Shown piece after piece: positions 1 to 9,368 of a DNA stretch of 64,000 nt. How positions within the stretch are numbered: position 1 is the stretch's first letter; the number at the start of each line of letters is the position of its first letter. A program made the translations under genes and the position numbers. The stretch comes from Undibacterium sp. YM2 (lineage in GTDB: Bacteria > Pseudomonadota > Gammaproteobacteria > Burkholderiales > Burkholderiaceae_D), in assembly GCF_009937975.1 (NCBI RefSeq), contig NZ_AP018441.1, positions 5,270,001 through 5,334,000 on the forward strand. Direction: 5' to 3'. Below the pieces are notes generated by a model that was given only the letters and a program-made list of their open reading frames with translations, was not told the origin of the DNA and did no database searches.

Positions 1-215
1 CGCACACGCTGAAAAAAATCGCACAAGCACGCAAGATCATTGATGAATCTGGCCGCGACATCATGCTGGAAGTGGATGGCGGCGTCAAAATCGAGAACAT
101 CGCAGAAATAGCCCGTGCCGGTGCCGATACCTTTGTTGCCGGTTCTGCCATATTTGGCAAACCCGACTACAAGGCCATCATTGATGCCATGCGCCTTGAG
201 TTGTCCAAGGTTTAA
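1..215 (+). CDS. rpe: Ribulose-phosphate 3-epimerase, C-terminal part
   Basis: Partial gene cut by the left edge; the reading frame begins at base 3 and ends with TAA at 213-215. It interconverts D-ribulose 5-phosphate and D-xylulose 5-phosphate in the pentose phosphate/Calvin pathways. The visible 70 residues carry the family's C-terminal TIM-barrel motifs: EVDGGV (metal-binding Asp strand) and the phosphate-binding stretch [12 protein letters not shown]. It lies 69 bases upstream of gph, and rpe-gph-trpE order is typical of betaproteobacteria. The identification rests on motifs only because the N-terminus is missing. Confidence 0.93.
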   Translation, partial: HTLKKIAQARKIIDESGRDIMLEVDGGVKIENIAEIARAGADTFVAGSAIFGKPDYKAIIDAMRLELSKV

Positions 216-284
216 TCCCTCTATTTATCTTCAGGCTTTTCGCCACAGCAGGCGAAAAGTCTATATCTGATCGCCTCCCTCACC

Positions 285-968
285 ATGTTCAGCCACATCA
301 AAGCCGCCATCATCGATCTCGACGGCACCATGATAGATACCGCACCAGACTTTCTGGTCGCCATCAACCGCATGCGAGAAGACTTTGCGCTGACACCGCT
401 GACACTGGGCGTCATCAAGACCATGGTGGGCAAGGGTTCTGAAAATCTTATCCATAAAGTTTTATCCGTGGATTTTGATGCGGATGGCGTGGCAGCACGT
501 TTCAATGATGCATTGGCTGCTTACCAGAGCCATTACCTGAGTATTAATGGTGACCACAGCCAGCTTTACCCTGAGGTACAGGAAGGCCTGCAAGCCATGC
601 ACGATCTGGGTCTGCGCCTGGTCTGCGTCACCAATAAACCACTGGACTTCGCCCTGCCGCTGATGCAAAAGAAGGAAATATTCCATTATTTTGAGCAAGT
701 CTATGGTGGCGACAGTTTTGCAAAAAAGAAACCTGATCCCCTGCCCATGCTGGAAGCCTGCAAAGCCCTGAACTTGCCACCGTCACAAGTGCTGGCCATA
801 GGTGATTCCAGTAATGATGCAATTGCCGCCCGCGCTGCCGGTTGCCCTGTATTGACAGTGCCGTATGGATACAACCACGGTGAAGCTGTACAAAATATTC
901 AAAGTGATGGTATAGTCGAAACCCTGTTGGTAGCAGCACAACTGCTGTCAGCGAAAAACTCTCATTGA
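285..968 (+). CDS. gph: Phosphoglycolate phosphatase, HAD superfamily
   Basis: A 227-residue HAD hydrolase that dephosphorylates 2-phosphoglycolate, a by-product of oxidative DNA repair or of Rubisco oxygenation. Motif I is DLDGT at about residues 11-15 with the nucleophile Asp11 and acid Asp13. Motif II is VTNKP near 112-116. A conserved Lys lies in KKKPDP, and motif IV is GDSSND near residue 170. The length matches the family (about 220-230). The ATG at 285 is the first good start after rpe. Position between rpe and trpE supports gph over other HAD phosphatases, but substrate cannot be proved from sequence. Confidence 0.9.
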   Translation: MFSHIKAAIIDLDGTMIDTAPDFLVAINRMREDFALTPLTLGVIKTMVGKGSENLIHKVLSVDFDADGVAARFNDALAAYQSHYLSINGDHSQLYPEVQEGLQAMHDLGLRLVCVTNKPLDFALPLMQKKEIFHYFEQVYGGDSFAKKKPDPLPMLEACKALNLPPSQVLAIGDSSNDAIAARAAGCPVLTVPYGYNHGEAVQNIQSDGIVETLLVAAQLLSAKNSH

Positions 969-1015
969 CTTTCAAACCATTCACATAACGAATGTTCCTC
1001 GATAACAAACGTTCC

Positions 1016-1072
1016 ATGATCACTCCAGGCACTTTTGAGGCCTGGCTATGGCGACGCTGGCAATTCTGTTAA
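1016..1072 (+). CDS. Candidate Trp-rich leader peptide upstream of trpE
   Basis: An 18-codon open frame, MITPGTFEAWLWRRWQFC, ends with TAA 162 bases before the trpE start. Codons 10, 12 and 15 are all TGG, a density expected of a trp attenuator leader peptide. Its place in the only long gap between gph and trpE fits that role. Weaknesses: no convincing Shine-Dalgarno precedes the ATG. A short stem (GTGGCTG with CAGCAC, about 1089-1112) followed by a pyrimidine-rich stretch is the only terminator-like fold seen by eye. Treat as a hypothesis for transcription attenuation. Confidence 0.45.
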   Translation: MITPGTFEAWLWRRWQFC

Positions 1073-1234
1073 TACACGAATGCCGCGAGTGGCTGTGCAC
1101 ATCCCCAGCACATCTTCTTGCTTGTTATACCAATCTGTCTTACCCGTCCATACTCTCTTGAGCGAATTTGCGTGCGCTGTTGTCGTTGACGCGTGCATAA
1201 GTTTCAGGAGCAGGCAGGCGGTTGAAAGAAAACC

Positions 1235-2731
1235 ATGACCGAACTCGAATTCAAATCGTTGGCCGCGCAAGGCTACAACCGTATCCCCATGATTGCGGAA
1301 GCCTTCGCCGATCTGGAAACCCCGCTCACCCTGTATCTGAAACTCGCGCAAACCCAGAATGCGGGCAAGAATACCTTCTTGCTTGAATCCGTCATGGGTG
1401 GCGAGCGTTTTGGCCGCTATTCCTTCATAGGCCTGCCTGCCAATACCCTGGTGCGCAGCTTTGGCGACAAAGTCGAAGTCCTGAAAAATGGCCAGGTCAT
1501 AGAGAGGCGCGAGATGAACCCGCTGGATTTCATTGCTGAATTCCAAGCGCGTTTCAAAGTGGCATTACGCCCTGGCCTGCCACGCTTCTGCGGCGGCCTG
1601 GCTGGCTACTTTGGCTACGACGCCGTACGCCATGTAGAAAAACGCCTGGCTGGCAAGGCACCAAAAGATGATCTGGGCTTGCCAGAAATTCAGTTATTGC
1701 TGACTGAAGAACTGGCCGTCATCGACAATGTATCCGGCAAACTCTATCTCATCGTGTATGCCGACCCTACCCAGCCAGAAGCCTGGTCCAAAGCCCGCCA
1801 GCGCCTGAAAGACTTGCGCGCCATGCTGCGCCGTAGTGTTGATGCGCCTGTTACATCAGCTTCAGTCCGTACAGAAGCCATACGCGACTTCGCCAAGGAT
1901 GATTATCTGAAGGCAGTAGAAAAAGCCAAGGAATACATCATGGCTGGTGACCTCATGCAGGTGCAGGTTGGCCAGCGCATCAAGAAACCCTATGTCGATT
2001 CACCGCTGTCACTGTACCGCGCGCTGCGTTCACTGAACCCATCTCCTTATATGTATTTCTATAATTTTGGCGATATGCAAATCATCGGTGCATCGCCAGA
2101 AATTCTGGTGCGCAATGAAAGTCTGAATGATGGCAGCAAGAAGGTCACGATACGCCCACTGGCAGGCACCCGCCCACGCGGAGCCACACCAGAACGCGAT
2201 GCCGAACTGGCCAAAGAATTGCTGGCCGACCCGAAAGAAATCGCCGAACACGTCATGCTGATAGATCTGGCCCGCAATGACATAGGCCGCATCGCCCAGA
2301 CCGGTAGCGTCAAGGTGACCGACCAGATGGTCATAGAAAAATACTCGCACGTACAACACATCGTCTCGAATGTAGAAGGTGTCTTGCAAGCCAATTTGTC
2401 CAACCTCGACGTATTGAAAGCCACCTTCCCGGCCGGCACATTGTCTGGTGCGCCAAAAGTCAGGGCAATGGAACTCATCGATGAACTCGAACCCGTAAAA
2501 CGCGGCATCTACGGCGGTGCCTGCGGTTACCTGTCTTTCGGTGGCGAAATGGATCTGGCGATTGCGATACGCACCGGCGTCTTGAAAGACGGCATGCTGT
2601 ATGTGCAGGCAGCCGCCGGCGTAGTGGCTGATTCAGTCCCAGAAATGGAATGGCAGGAAACCGAAAACAAGGCACGCGCAGTATTACGTGCAGCAGAACA
2701 AGTGCAAGATGGCCTGGATGGAGAAATTTAA
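1235..2731 (+). CDS. trpE: Anthranilate synthase component I
   Basis: A 498-residue chorismate-binding enzyme. With TrpG it converts chorismate and glutamine to anthranilate, the first committed step of tryptophan synthesis. The N-terminal domain carries the feedback-type LLES motif. The C-terminal catalytic part shows RPLAGTRPRG, the metal-binding EIAEHVMLIDLARND stretch and FPAGTLSGAPK. These mark TrpE/PabB; neighbours trpG, trpD and trpC decide for TrpE. The stop TAA directly abuts the trpG ATG, so the two are translationally coupled. Regulation may involve the Trp-rich leader at 1016-1072. Confidence 0.97.
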   Translation: MTELEFKSLAAQGYNRIPMIAEAFADLETPLTLYLKLAQTQNAGKNTFLLESVMGGERFGRYSFIGLPANTLVRSFGDKVEVLKNGQVIERREMNPLDFIAEFQARFKVALRPGLPRFCGGLAGYFGYDAVRHVEKRLAGKAPKDDLGLPEIQLLLTEELAVIDNVSGKLYLIVYADPTQPEAWSKARQRLKDLRAMLRRSVDAPVTSASVRTEAIRDFAKDDYLKAVEKAKEYIMAGDLMQVQVGQRIKKPYVDSPLSLYRALRSLNPSPYMYFYNFGDMQIIGASPEILVRNESLNDGSKKVTIRPLAGTRPRGATPERDAELAKELLADPKEIAEHVMLIDLARNDIGRIAQTGSVKVTDQMVIEKYSHVQHIVSNVEGVLQANLSNLDVLKATFPAGTLSGAPKVRAMELIDELEPVKRGIYGGACGYLSFGGEMDLAIAIRTGVLKDGMLYVQAAAGVVADSVPEMEWQETENKARAVLRAAEQVQDGLDGEI

Positions 2732-3304
2732 ATGTTACTGATGATAGACAACTACGATTCCTTCACCTACAACCTGGTGCAATATTTTGCCGAGCTGGGT
2801 GAAGATGTACGTACCTACCGTAATGATGAAATTACGATAGAAGAAATCGAAGCATTGAAGCCTGATCACATCTGCATTTCCCCCGGCCCCTGCACACCGG
2901 CAGAAGCTGGTGTTTCCATCGCCGTCATAGAACGCTTTGCTGGCAAGACACCCATCCTCGGCGTCTGCCTTGGTCACCAGGCCATAGGTGCGGCATTTGG
3001 TGGCAAGGTTATCCGTGCCAAGCAAGTCATGCATGGCAAGACTTCTGCCATTGCCCATACTGGCGTTGGCGTCTTCAGGAATTTGCCCAGCCCTTACACG
3101 ATTACCCGTTATCACTCGCTGGCGATAGAACGCGCCAGCCTGCCGGATTGCCTGGAAGTGACAGCATGGACAGATGACGGCGAAATCATGGGTGTGCGCC
3201 ATAAGGAATTCAATCTCGAAGGCGTGCAATTTCACCCCGAATCCATCTTGTCCGAGCATGGCCACGCCCTGCTGAAAAACTTTTTGACTGGAACCGCATC
3301 ATGA
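2732..3304 (+). CDS. trpG: Anthranilate synthase component II (glutamine amidotransferase)
   Basis: A 190-residue class-I glutamine amidotransferase supplying ammonia to TrpE; in many bacteria the same subunit also serves PabB. The triad is visible: Cys79 in GVCLGHQ, and the His and Glu in VQFHPES near residue 170. The oxyanion motif is SPGPCTP (about 50-56). Length is normal for the family. Its ATG follows the trpE stop with no spacer, and its end overlaps the trpD start by four bases (ATGA), a tight operon arrangement. Confidence 0.96.
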   Translation: MLLMIDNYDSFTYNLVQYFAELGEDVRTYRNDEITIEEIEALKPDHICISPGPCTPAEAGVSIAVIERFAGKTPILGVCLGHQAIGAAFGGKVIRAKQVMHGKTSAIAHTGVGVFRNLPSPYTITRYHSLAIERASLPDCLEVTAWTDDGEIMGVRHKEFNLEGVQFHPESILSEHGHALLKNFLTGTAS

Positions 3305-4332
3305 CCATCTCTCAACAAGAAGCACTGACACGCCTGATAGAACACCGTGAAATTTTTCACGATGAAATGCTGTTCCTGTTCCGTAAACTGATGGGCGGCG
3401 AAATGTCGCCAGTCATGATTACCGCACTGACCATGGGCTTGCGCGTCAAGAAAGAAAGCATAGGCGAGATCACCGCAGCCGCCCAGGTCATGCGCGAGTT
3501 CTCAACCAAGGTGCCACTGGCCAATACCACCAACATGATCGATATCGTCGGTACGGGTGGTGATGGTGCGCATACTTTCAATATTTCTACTGCATCCATG
3601 TTTGTCACAGCTGCCGCTGGTGCCCGTGTTGCCAAGCATGGTGGTCGCAGCGTTTCTTCATCTTCCGGCAGTGCTGATGTGCTCGAATCATTGGGTGCGA
3701 ATATCAATCTCAAGCCTGAGCAAATTGCACAGTCGATCGCACAAACCGGCATAGGCTTCATGTTTGCACCTAATCACCATGCGGCGATGAAGCATGCAGC
3801 ACCAGTGAGGCGTGAACTGGGTGTGCGCACTATCTTCAATATCTTGGGGCCGTTGACCAATCCCGCTGGCGCGCCGAATATTTTGATGGGTGTGTTTCAC
3901 CCTGATCTGGTAGGTATACAAATCCGAGTCCTGCAACGCCTTGGGGCGCAACATGCACTGGTGGTATGGGGGCGTGACAATATGGATGAAGTCTCACTCG
4001 GTGCACCAACCATGGTGGGTGAGCTCGTGAATGGCGAAATCAGAGAATACGATATCCACCCGGAAGACTTTGGCTTGCAGATGGTATCCAACCGCAACCT
4101 GCGTGTAAATGGTGCGGATGAATCGAAAGCCAAGATACTCGACGTGATGAACAATGTTGAAGGCGCAGCGACTGATATCGTTGCCCTGAATGCAGGTACA
4201 GCCCTGTATGGTGCAGGCATAGCCACATCGATTGCAGATGGCGTCAAGCTGGCCCAGGCAGCGATAGCATCTGGCGCAGCCAGGGCCAAGCTGGAACAGT
4301 TCATAGCAGTCACCCAGCAATTAGGGAAGTAA
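3301..4332 (+). CDS. trpD: Anthranilate phosphoribosyltransferase
   Basis: A 343-residue enzyme that joins anthranilate to PRPP, giving phosphoribosyl-anthranilate (step 2 of the pathway). Diagnostic motifs: the PRPP-binding [14 protein letters not shown] near residues 85-98, [18 protein letters not shown] near 112-130, and the anthranilate-contacting [16 protein letters not shown] region. The length is normal for a stand-alone TrpD, so it is not a TrpG-TrpD fusion. The ATG overlaps the trpG stop. Only four bases separate it from trpC. Confidence 0.97.
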   Translation: MTISQQEALTRLIEHREIFHDEMLFLFRKLMGGEMSPVMITALTMGLRVKKESIGEITAAAQVMREFSTKVPLANTTNMIDIVGTGGDGAHTFNISTASMFVTAAAGARVAKHGGRSVSSSSGSADVLESLGANINLKPEQIAQSIAQTGIGFMFAPNHHAAMKHAAPVRRELGVRTIFNILGPLTNPAGAPNILMGVFHPDLVGIQIRVLQRLGAQHALVVWGRDNMDEVSLGAPTMVGELVNGEIREYDIHPEDFGLQMVSNRNLRVNGADESKAKILDVMNNVEGAATDIVALNAGTALYGAGIATSIADGVKLAQAAIASGAARAKLEQFIAVTQQLGK

Positions 4333-4336
4333 ACCC

Positions 4337-5137
4337 ATGTCAGACATTTTAAATAAAATCCTGGCAGTTAAAGCCGATGAAGTGGCGGCGGCAAAGAAAT
4401 ATCAATCCTTTGCCAGCCTGCGTGCAGAAGTGGAGAGCAACAAGGAAGCGCAAGCAGATCTGCGCAGTTTTGAAGGCAGCTTGCGTGACAAGATTGCGGC
4501 AGGCAAGGCAGCGGTGATTGCTGAAATCAAAAAAGCCTCGCCTTCAAAAGGCGTGCTACGTCCTGATTTTCACCCTGCCGAGATTGCGCAAAGCTATGCA
4601 GAACATGGTGCTGCCTGTTTGTCTGTGCTGACCGATGTGCAATTCTTCCAGGGAGCACCTGAATACCTGCAACAGGCGCGTGCTGCTTGCATTTTGCCAG
4701 CATTGCGCAAGGATTTCATGATCGATCCTTATCAGATCTATCAGGCCAGGCACTGGGGGGCAGATTGCATCCTGCTCATCGTCTCTGCGCTTGATCACGG
4801 CCTGATGGCCGACCTGGAAGCTTGCGCGCATGAACTGGGCATGGGCGTACTGGTGGAAGTACATGATGCGCAAGAGCTGGAAGCCGCACTGAAACTCAAG
4901 ACCGCTATGCTGGGGATCAATAACCGTAACCTGCGTACCTTTGAAGTGTCTCTGGATACGACCATAGGATTGCTGCCAAGGATTACACCAGACAAACTGG
5001 TGATTACTGAATCCGGCATCATGTCAGCAGCGGACGTTACACGCATGCGTGAAGCCGATGTACATGGGTTTTTGGTTGGTGAGGCTTTTATGCGGGCTGA
5101 GAATCCAGGGGAAGAACTGGCGAAGGTGTTTGGTTAA
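4337..5137 (+). CDS. trpC: Indole-3-glycerol-phosphate synthase
   Basis: A 266-residue monofunctional TIM-barrel enzyme that closes CdRP to indole-3-glycerol phosphate. Visible family motifs are [10 protein letters not shown] with the catalytic Lys, [33 protein letters not shown] and ITESGI. No PRAI (TrpF) domain is fused, and trpF, trpB and trpA are not in the window, so the trp genes are split as in other betaproteobacteria. Last gene of this operon; a palindrome at 5200-5219 follows but lacks a T-run. Confidence 0.97.
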   Translation: MSDILNKILAVKADEVAAAKKYQSFASLRAEVESNKEAQADLRSFEGSLRDKIAAGKAAVIAEIKKASPSKGVLRPDFHPAEIAQSYAEHGAACLSVLTDVQFFQGAPEYLQQARAACILPALRKDFMIDPYQIYQARHWGADCILLIVSALDHGLMADLEACAHELGMGVLVEVHDAQELEAALKLKTAMLGINNRNLRTFEVSLDTTIGLLPRITPDKLVITESGIMSAADVTRMREADVHGFLVGEAFMRAENPGEELAKVFG

Positions 5138-5199
5138 TTTGCGACAAACGTGCGAGTGTAGTTCCGTCATCCAATACAACGTTTGCTGGTAATTTCGTC

Positions 5200-5219
5200 G
5201 CTCCTGCGCAGGCAGGAGC
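5200..5219. repeat. REP-like perfect palindrome
   Basis: An 8-base stem (GCTCCTGC / GCAGGAGC) around a GCAG loop lies in the gap between trpC and the convergent minus-strand gene. It resembles the short extragenic palindromes built on CTGCGCAGGCAG that are scattered in many betaproteobacterial genomes. With no T-run on either side it is a poor intrinsic terminator. Whether it is repeated elsewhere in the genome cannot be seen from this window; only one copy was found here. Confidence 0.5.
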
Positions 5220-5323
5220 CTAGCGGCTTTCGTTGGTTATCGAAGGTACGTGTAAAGTCCTCGTAAAAAAATATTCTCGTCCTCCAATGCAAACGAGGAA
5301 ATTGCATCACGCGGATCACATAC

Positions 5324-5956
5324 TCACCACTTACACCCCTTCCCACTTACCGTATCTGCCACGATCACCCCAGCGACAAGCAAACCAGATATAGCGACAT
5401 TGCCTACCCTCGCCCCTTCTGAATACGCATTCATGCAGTTTTTGCGTTTGGCATCCGCGACGTCCCTGCCAAATTTTTCTTCCATTCTCAATTCAGTGAC
5501 AGGCTGACTAAAAGCTAATGCGGGCTCTTTCAAACGCTGCTTCTTGTCATTCGCAACAGCACCGCGCCTCAAGGTATCAAAATCCAGTGAGGCTGATTTA
5601 CTCTCTGCCTCAGCTTGAGTAGCGGGCACATCAGTGACAGGCAAGGTTTGGGTTTCATGTGATACGTCTATAGAAACTGGCCTGTTCTTTTCACGGACAG
5701 ATGGCAATCCCGGCGCAACCGTCCTGGGTATCCTGACAACTTCAGGCCGCGTTTCAGGCATGGCTTTGGGAAAAAGCTTTGGCACAGGCTGTGCCATACT
5801 GACATCCAGATACACCAGATCATCCTGCTTGGCTGCATATTGTCCGTGTATCTGCCGCAAACCCAGCAACAGAATCAGGTGCAATAGAATAATCCCTGCC
5901 CAGTTCGCAGACTTTTGCCATAACGCTTGCTGCGGGTAAGAAGGTGACACTGTCAT
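5324..5956 (-). CDS. Membrane-anchored proline-rich protein of unknown function
   Basis: A 210-residue protein I do not recognise. It has a short cytoplasmic N-terminus, one transmembrane helix at about residues 19-36 (GIILLHLILLLGLRQI), and then a proline- and charge-rich stretch. The C-terminal part holds a second hydrophobic segment (GNVAISGLLVAGVIVADT) and two Cys residues (NCMNAY, GKGCKW). The N-terminal anchor plus proline-rich linker recalls TonB-type proteins, but no TonB C-terminal domain is evident. It stands alone, convergent with trpC and separated from the M61 peptidase by a terminator. Confidence 0.75.
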   Translation of the reverse strand: MTVSPSYPQQALWQKSANWAGIILLHLILLLGLRQIHGQYAAKQDDLVYLDVSMAQPVPKLFPKAMPETRPEVVRIPRTVAPGLPSVREKNRPVSIDVSHETQTLPVTDVPATQAEAESKSASLDFDTLRRGAVANDKKQRLKEPALAFSQPVTELRMEEKFGRDVADAKRKNCMNAYSEGARVGNVAISGLLVAGVIVADTVSGKGCKW

Positions 5957-6040
5957 GCAAGCCCAGGCTGAGTAATAATTTAGTATGACAAAATCATACT
6001 ATAGAAAGTTCAAAGCCTGCGCAGCAGAGATATCACGCAT

Positions 6041-6079
6041 AAAAAAGCGCCGCACAGCAAATTACTGTACGGCGCTTTT
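6041..6079 (-). terminator. Intrinsic terminator downstream of the M61 peptidase gene
   Basis: Inverted repeat AAAAGCGCCG / CGGCGCTTTT with an additional inner ACAG/CTGT pairing. Read on the minus strand, the stem is followed by a T-run (AAAAAA at 6041-6046 on the plus strand). It sits 30 bases past the end of the peptidase gene at 6109. The A-run/T-run symmetry may let it act in both directions. Confidence 0.85.
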
Positions 6080-6108
6080 CAGATATCAGATCGGATGCAG
6101 TTTACAAC

Positions 6109-7977
6109 TTACTTCTTGCCAGATTTCTGAAAGCTTGGTCTTACCAAACTGGCGGCCTTGCCCGCTGCCTGCACGGTCAGAGTCACAGCTGGCACGTCAT
6201 CCGTTTGCAACTTCGCTTGCACAGTCAACAATTCATCACGACGGAAGGCGTGAATCTGTACCGCCTCACCAACGCGATAACGACCCAGCGCTGTAGCCAG
6301 ACTATCGGCAGCATCTGCGGCAGTTACACGCAAACCATTGATGGCGATGATGACATCGTTGGGCGACAAACCAGCGACATGCGCTGCACGTCCTTCATGT
6401 GCATTGGCAATCTTGCAGTCATTGCCATCACGCACCACACGTACGCCAAGGCTGGCTTTTTTGCTGGCACTGCCATCGTTTACCTGCAAGGCGAAGTCTG
6501 CATACAGACTTGCCAGCGGCACGTCTTCAGTGCCACGCACATGCTTGTCGAGGAAGCGGCGTACGTTTACACCAGTGACTTGCTCGACCAGGCTTTCAAA
6601 TTCAGTTTCACCCAGGCCTTGTTGCTTGCCTGACAGACTGCGCTCATAAAAGTCGCGGCCAAATTTTTGCCACATGGCGCGCATGACGTCATCAAGGGAT
6701 TTTTTACCTGCAGTTTCTGCACGTATCATCAAATCCAGGCCCAGTGCCACCAAAGAACCCTTGGTGTAATAACTGACTATCGCATTCGGTGAATTTTCAT
6801 CCTGGCGATAATACTTGGTCCAGGCATCGAAGCTGGATTCAGCCACGCTTTGCTTTGTACGACCGCTGCCACGTGTCACCATATTGATGGTCTTGGCCAG
6901 CAGCTTGAAGTAAGCAGCTTCATCAATCACGCCTGCAAGTACCAGCATCAAGTCATCATAGTAGCTGGTGAAACCTTCAAATACCCACAGCAGGCTGGTG
7001 TAGTTTTCGTGACGCAAATCATAGCTGGCAAAGGCCGCAGGCTTGATGCGCTTGACATTCCAGGTGTGGAAATACTCATGGCTGCACAAACCCAAAAAGC
7101 CGCGATAGCCATCGCTCATTTCTGCCTGGTGTTTGACCGGCAAATCAGTGCGGTTGCAAATCAGGGCGGTAGAAGCACGATGCTCGAGGCCGCCATAACC
7201 TTCGCCCACCACCATGGTCATGAAGACATAGCGGTCCATTGGTGCTTTTTTTGTACGCGGTTCGAAAAAAGCAATTTGCGTTTCGCAGATTTTCTGCACG
7301 TCAGCGACGATGCGCTCCATGTCCATATTCGGTACTTTGCCAGTGACGACAAAGTCATGCGAGATGCCATGCGCATCAAATGTCGCCAGCGCAAAATCAC
7401 CCATTTCAACCGGGTGATCTATTAAATCATCATAATTGGCGGCTATATAAGTACCAAAGCCATAACGCTTGGCTTTCAGCTCAGGTAGTGAGGTGGCAAC
7501 GCGCCAGGTCTTGCAGGCGACATCGTCAGAACGCTGGATATCAACCACATGCGCATTCATTTCCTGGCCATGCACGCTCAAAAATACGCTGGTGCCATTG
7601 AAGAAACCATGGCTTTGATCGAGGTGCGCTGCACGAACCGACAAATCCCAGGCATATACTTCATAAGTGATGCGCAGAGCGCCTTTGCAAGGCGCAGCTT
7701 GCCAGGTGTGTTTGTCGAGCTTTTTCAGTGCGACTTTTTTGCCGTCAGAGCTGGCCTTGATCTGCACGATGTTGCGGGCAAATTCACGCACCATATAACT
7801 GCCGGGTATCCATGCCGGCAAGCTGACGATCTGGCCATCGGCATCAGGTGCTGCGATATCCAGCGTGACCAAGTACATATGTCCGGCCAGGTCCTTGGGG
7901 ACGATGGTATATGCCAGTGCATGGGCTGATGCAGACACGTTCGTCACTTGTCTCTTTGTTGTTATCGTTTTTTTCAT
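6109..7977 (-). CDS. M61-family metallopeptidase with C-terminal PDZ domain
   Basis: A 622-residue protein of the M61 (glycyl aminopeptidase-like) family. The beta-rich N-terminal domain is followed by a thermolysin-like catalytic domain with the zinc motif HEYFH at residues 300-304, then WNVKRIKP, which is characteristic of M61. A PDZ-like segment near residues 505-590 includes GLSPNDVIIAINGLRV. M61 enzymes release N-terminal Gly/Ala from peptides. There is no obvious signal peptide, so location is unclear. Length fits the family. Single-gene unit with its own terminator. Confidence 0.92.
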   Translation of the reverse strand: MKKTITTKRQVTNVSASAHALAYTIVPKDLAGHMYLVTLDIAAPDADGQIVSLPAWIPGSYMVREFARNIVQIKASSDGKKVALKKLDKHTWQAAPCKGALRITYEVYAWDLSVRAAHLDQSHGFFNGTSVFLSVHGQEMNAHVVDIQRSDDVACKTWRVATSLPELKAKRYGFGTYIAANYDDLIDHPVEMGDFALATFDAHGISHDFVVTGKVPNMDMERIVADVQKICETQIAFFEPRTKKAPMDRYVFMTMVVGEGYGGLEHRASTALICNRTDLPVKHQAEMSDGYRGFLGLCSHEYFHTWNVKRIKPAAFASYDLRHENYTSLLWVFEGFTSYYDDLMLVLAGVIDEAAYFKLLAKTINMVTRGSGRTKQSVAESSFDAWTKYYRQDENSPNAIVSYYTKGSLVALGLDLMIRAETAGKKSLDDVMRAMWQKFGRDFYERSLSGKQQGLGETEFESLVEQVTGVNVRRFLDKHVRGTEDVPLASLYADFALQVNDGSASKKASLGVRVVRDGNDCKIANAHEGRAAHVAGLSPNDVIIAINGLRVTAADAADSLATALGRYRVGEAVQIHAFRRDELLTVQAKLQTDDVPAVTLTVQAAGKAASLVRPSFQKSGKK

Positions 7978-8045
7978 TCTGAACGATCTTTCTGTTTCTT
8001 AAATAATGAGTACTGAAGTGAGGAGTGGGAAGTCGGAACAGAATT

Positions 8046-8510
8046 TTATGACGCGGTGTAATTACGTACATTGGCCGCAATAAAAGTAAATAACTGCGCC
8101 CCTACAACTGCACGTGTCAATTGCAAACGCAAATTGATAAACCATGCTGGCACACCATAAGATTGATAGAGACGCTTGTCTATCTTGTAGGTCGCGATAA
8201 AACCGGCAACCTGCACGATAAAACCTATCAGCATATGGTTCAAAAACAGCCAGGCAATAATAATGGGAACCACGCCCCAGATCAGGACTTTTTTGTTTTC
8301 ATTCTCATGCCCGCCACCTGCCATGAGAGCGACGCCCCAATGCAGGCCGCCAAGAAAAGACAAAATCACAATGCCATAATGCAGTTGTGCCTTGATCAGA
8401 GCCCCCAACCAGTCTGGATGCACGATCCAGCAAGCCAGCGTCAAAAAGATAAATGGTGCAAGCCCGGCAATGCCTATCCGTATTGCCAGTTTTCGATTGA
8501 GATTATCCAT
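8046..8510 (-). CDS. DUF3429-family integral membrane protein
   Basis: A 154-residue hydrophobic protein with four to five predicted helices. The pattern LAPFIFLTLACWI, HYGIVILSFLGGLHWGVAL and IIAWLFLNHMLIGFIVQVAGFI matches DUF3429, a family of small bacterial inner-membrane proteins without an assigned function. I use the ATG at 8510 (MDNLNRK) rather than the upstream TTG at 8528, because the Asn/Arg-rich start directly before helix 1 is the usual form. Monocistronic by position. The 220-base gap before it holds no gene. Confidence 0.8.
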   Translation of the reverse strand: MDNLNRKLAIRIGIAGLAPFIFLTLACWIVHPDWLGALIKAQLHYGIVILSFLGGLHWGVALMAGGGHENENKKVLIWGVVPIIIAWLFLNHMLIGFIVQVAGFIATYKIDKRLYQSYGVPAWFINLRLQLTRAVVGAQLFTFIAANVRNYTAS

Positions 8511-8734
8511 ACATTTTGGCAGCACCAATACCGCCCACTTCTAAATCAGGTGGAAGAAAACCGCTATTCTATGGTTATTTTAGTTGTATAGATATATCCA
8601 CAAGCTATTTAGAAGCAACAAAACTGGCGGTGAAGGTCAAAAATTGTGGAAAATCCTTAGCCGTCGTGCGTATCGTCTTTGAAACCATGTCTTATTTACA
8701 GTATTTTAATCACAAAATCACTGAATCCTGTATT

Positions 8735-9349
8735 TCAAGCATTTACTTTCCCAGCCTGATCCAGATGACTGAGCAAGGCATCGCGGGTATCAATATCCTC
8801 ATGAATGCCAGGGTCATCCACTTCTATTTGCGTGAGCGGATTGCTTTGTAAAATACTGCGGGCACCAACGTCACCCTGCAAATCCAGTAATTGCGGCAGG
8901 TATTGATTGGCAAACCCGACCGGGTTACCGCGCCGCCCCTGATACACCGGTGCGACTATTCCAGCCCCTGCCTGCAAGGCTTCAAACAACAGTGACATGG
9001 TAGAAGTTTTTATTGAGGGCATGTCGGCCAGGGCGATGACCCATCCAGCGCTGTCAGCCGTGGCACGCAAGGCATGTTTGAGAGAATTCGCCATGCCCGC
9101 ATCAGCGTCATGACAGACCACGCACTCAATACCCATTGCCAGAAATTGATCTGCCAGCTCAGAATTATCTGGCCTCAGCACCGCAACAACATGCGGCATG
9201 ACCGCCAGCAAATTCTGTGCGCTGTGCTGTGCCACCGATTTGCCATCTGCGAGTATTTGCAAGAGTTTGTCTTGCTGGCCACTAGCATCAAAGCGACGTC
9301 CGCGCCCTGCTGCCAGCAAAATACCTGTCCAGCGAGGCGGCGTAGTCAT
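8735..9349 (-). CDS. MobA/MocA-like nucleotidyltransferase
   Basis: A 204-residue NTP-transferase of the MobA/MocA type, which transfers CMP or GMP in molybdenum-cofactor maturation or acts on related substrates. The N-terminal nucleotide-binding loop is LLAAGRGRRFD with the downstream Lys in QDKLLQ. ALADMPSIKTSTM carries the metal-binding Asp, and GRRGNPVGF is the substrate loop of MocA. No xanthine dehydrogenase or moa/mob gene is adjacent, so the precise cofactor is not supported by context. It ends 385 bases after the DUF3429 start and lies next to dsbC. Confidence 0.85.
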   Translation of the reverse strand: MTTPPRWTGILLAAGRGRRFDASGQQDKLLQILADGKSVAQHSAQNLLAVMPHVVAVLRPDNSELADQFLAMGIECVVCHDADAGMANSLKHALRATADSAGWVIALADMPSIKTSTMSLLFEALQAGAGIVAPVYQGRRGNPVGFANQYLPQLLDLQGDVGARSILQSNPLTQIEVDDPGIHEDIDTRDALLSHLDQAGKVNA

Positions 9350-9368
9350 TGCGGAATAGTTGGGGGTA

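Noticed and set aside
1035..1238. 67-codon frame between gph and trpE
   Set aside because: It runs into trpE in another frame and lacks coding character; the shorter Trp-rich frame at 1016 is better supported by position.
5200..5219. Intrinsic terminator of the trp operon
   Set aside because: The stem is good but no T-run follows on either strand.
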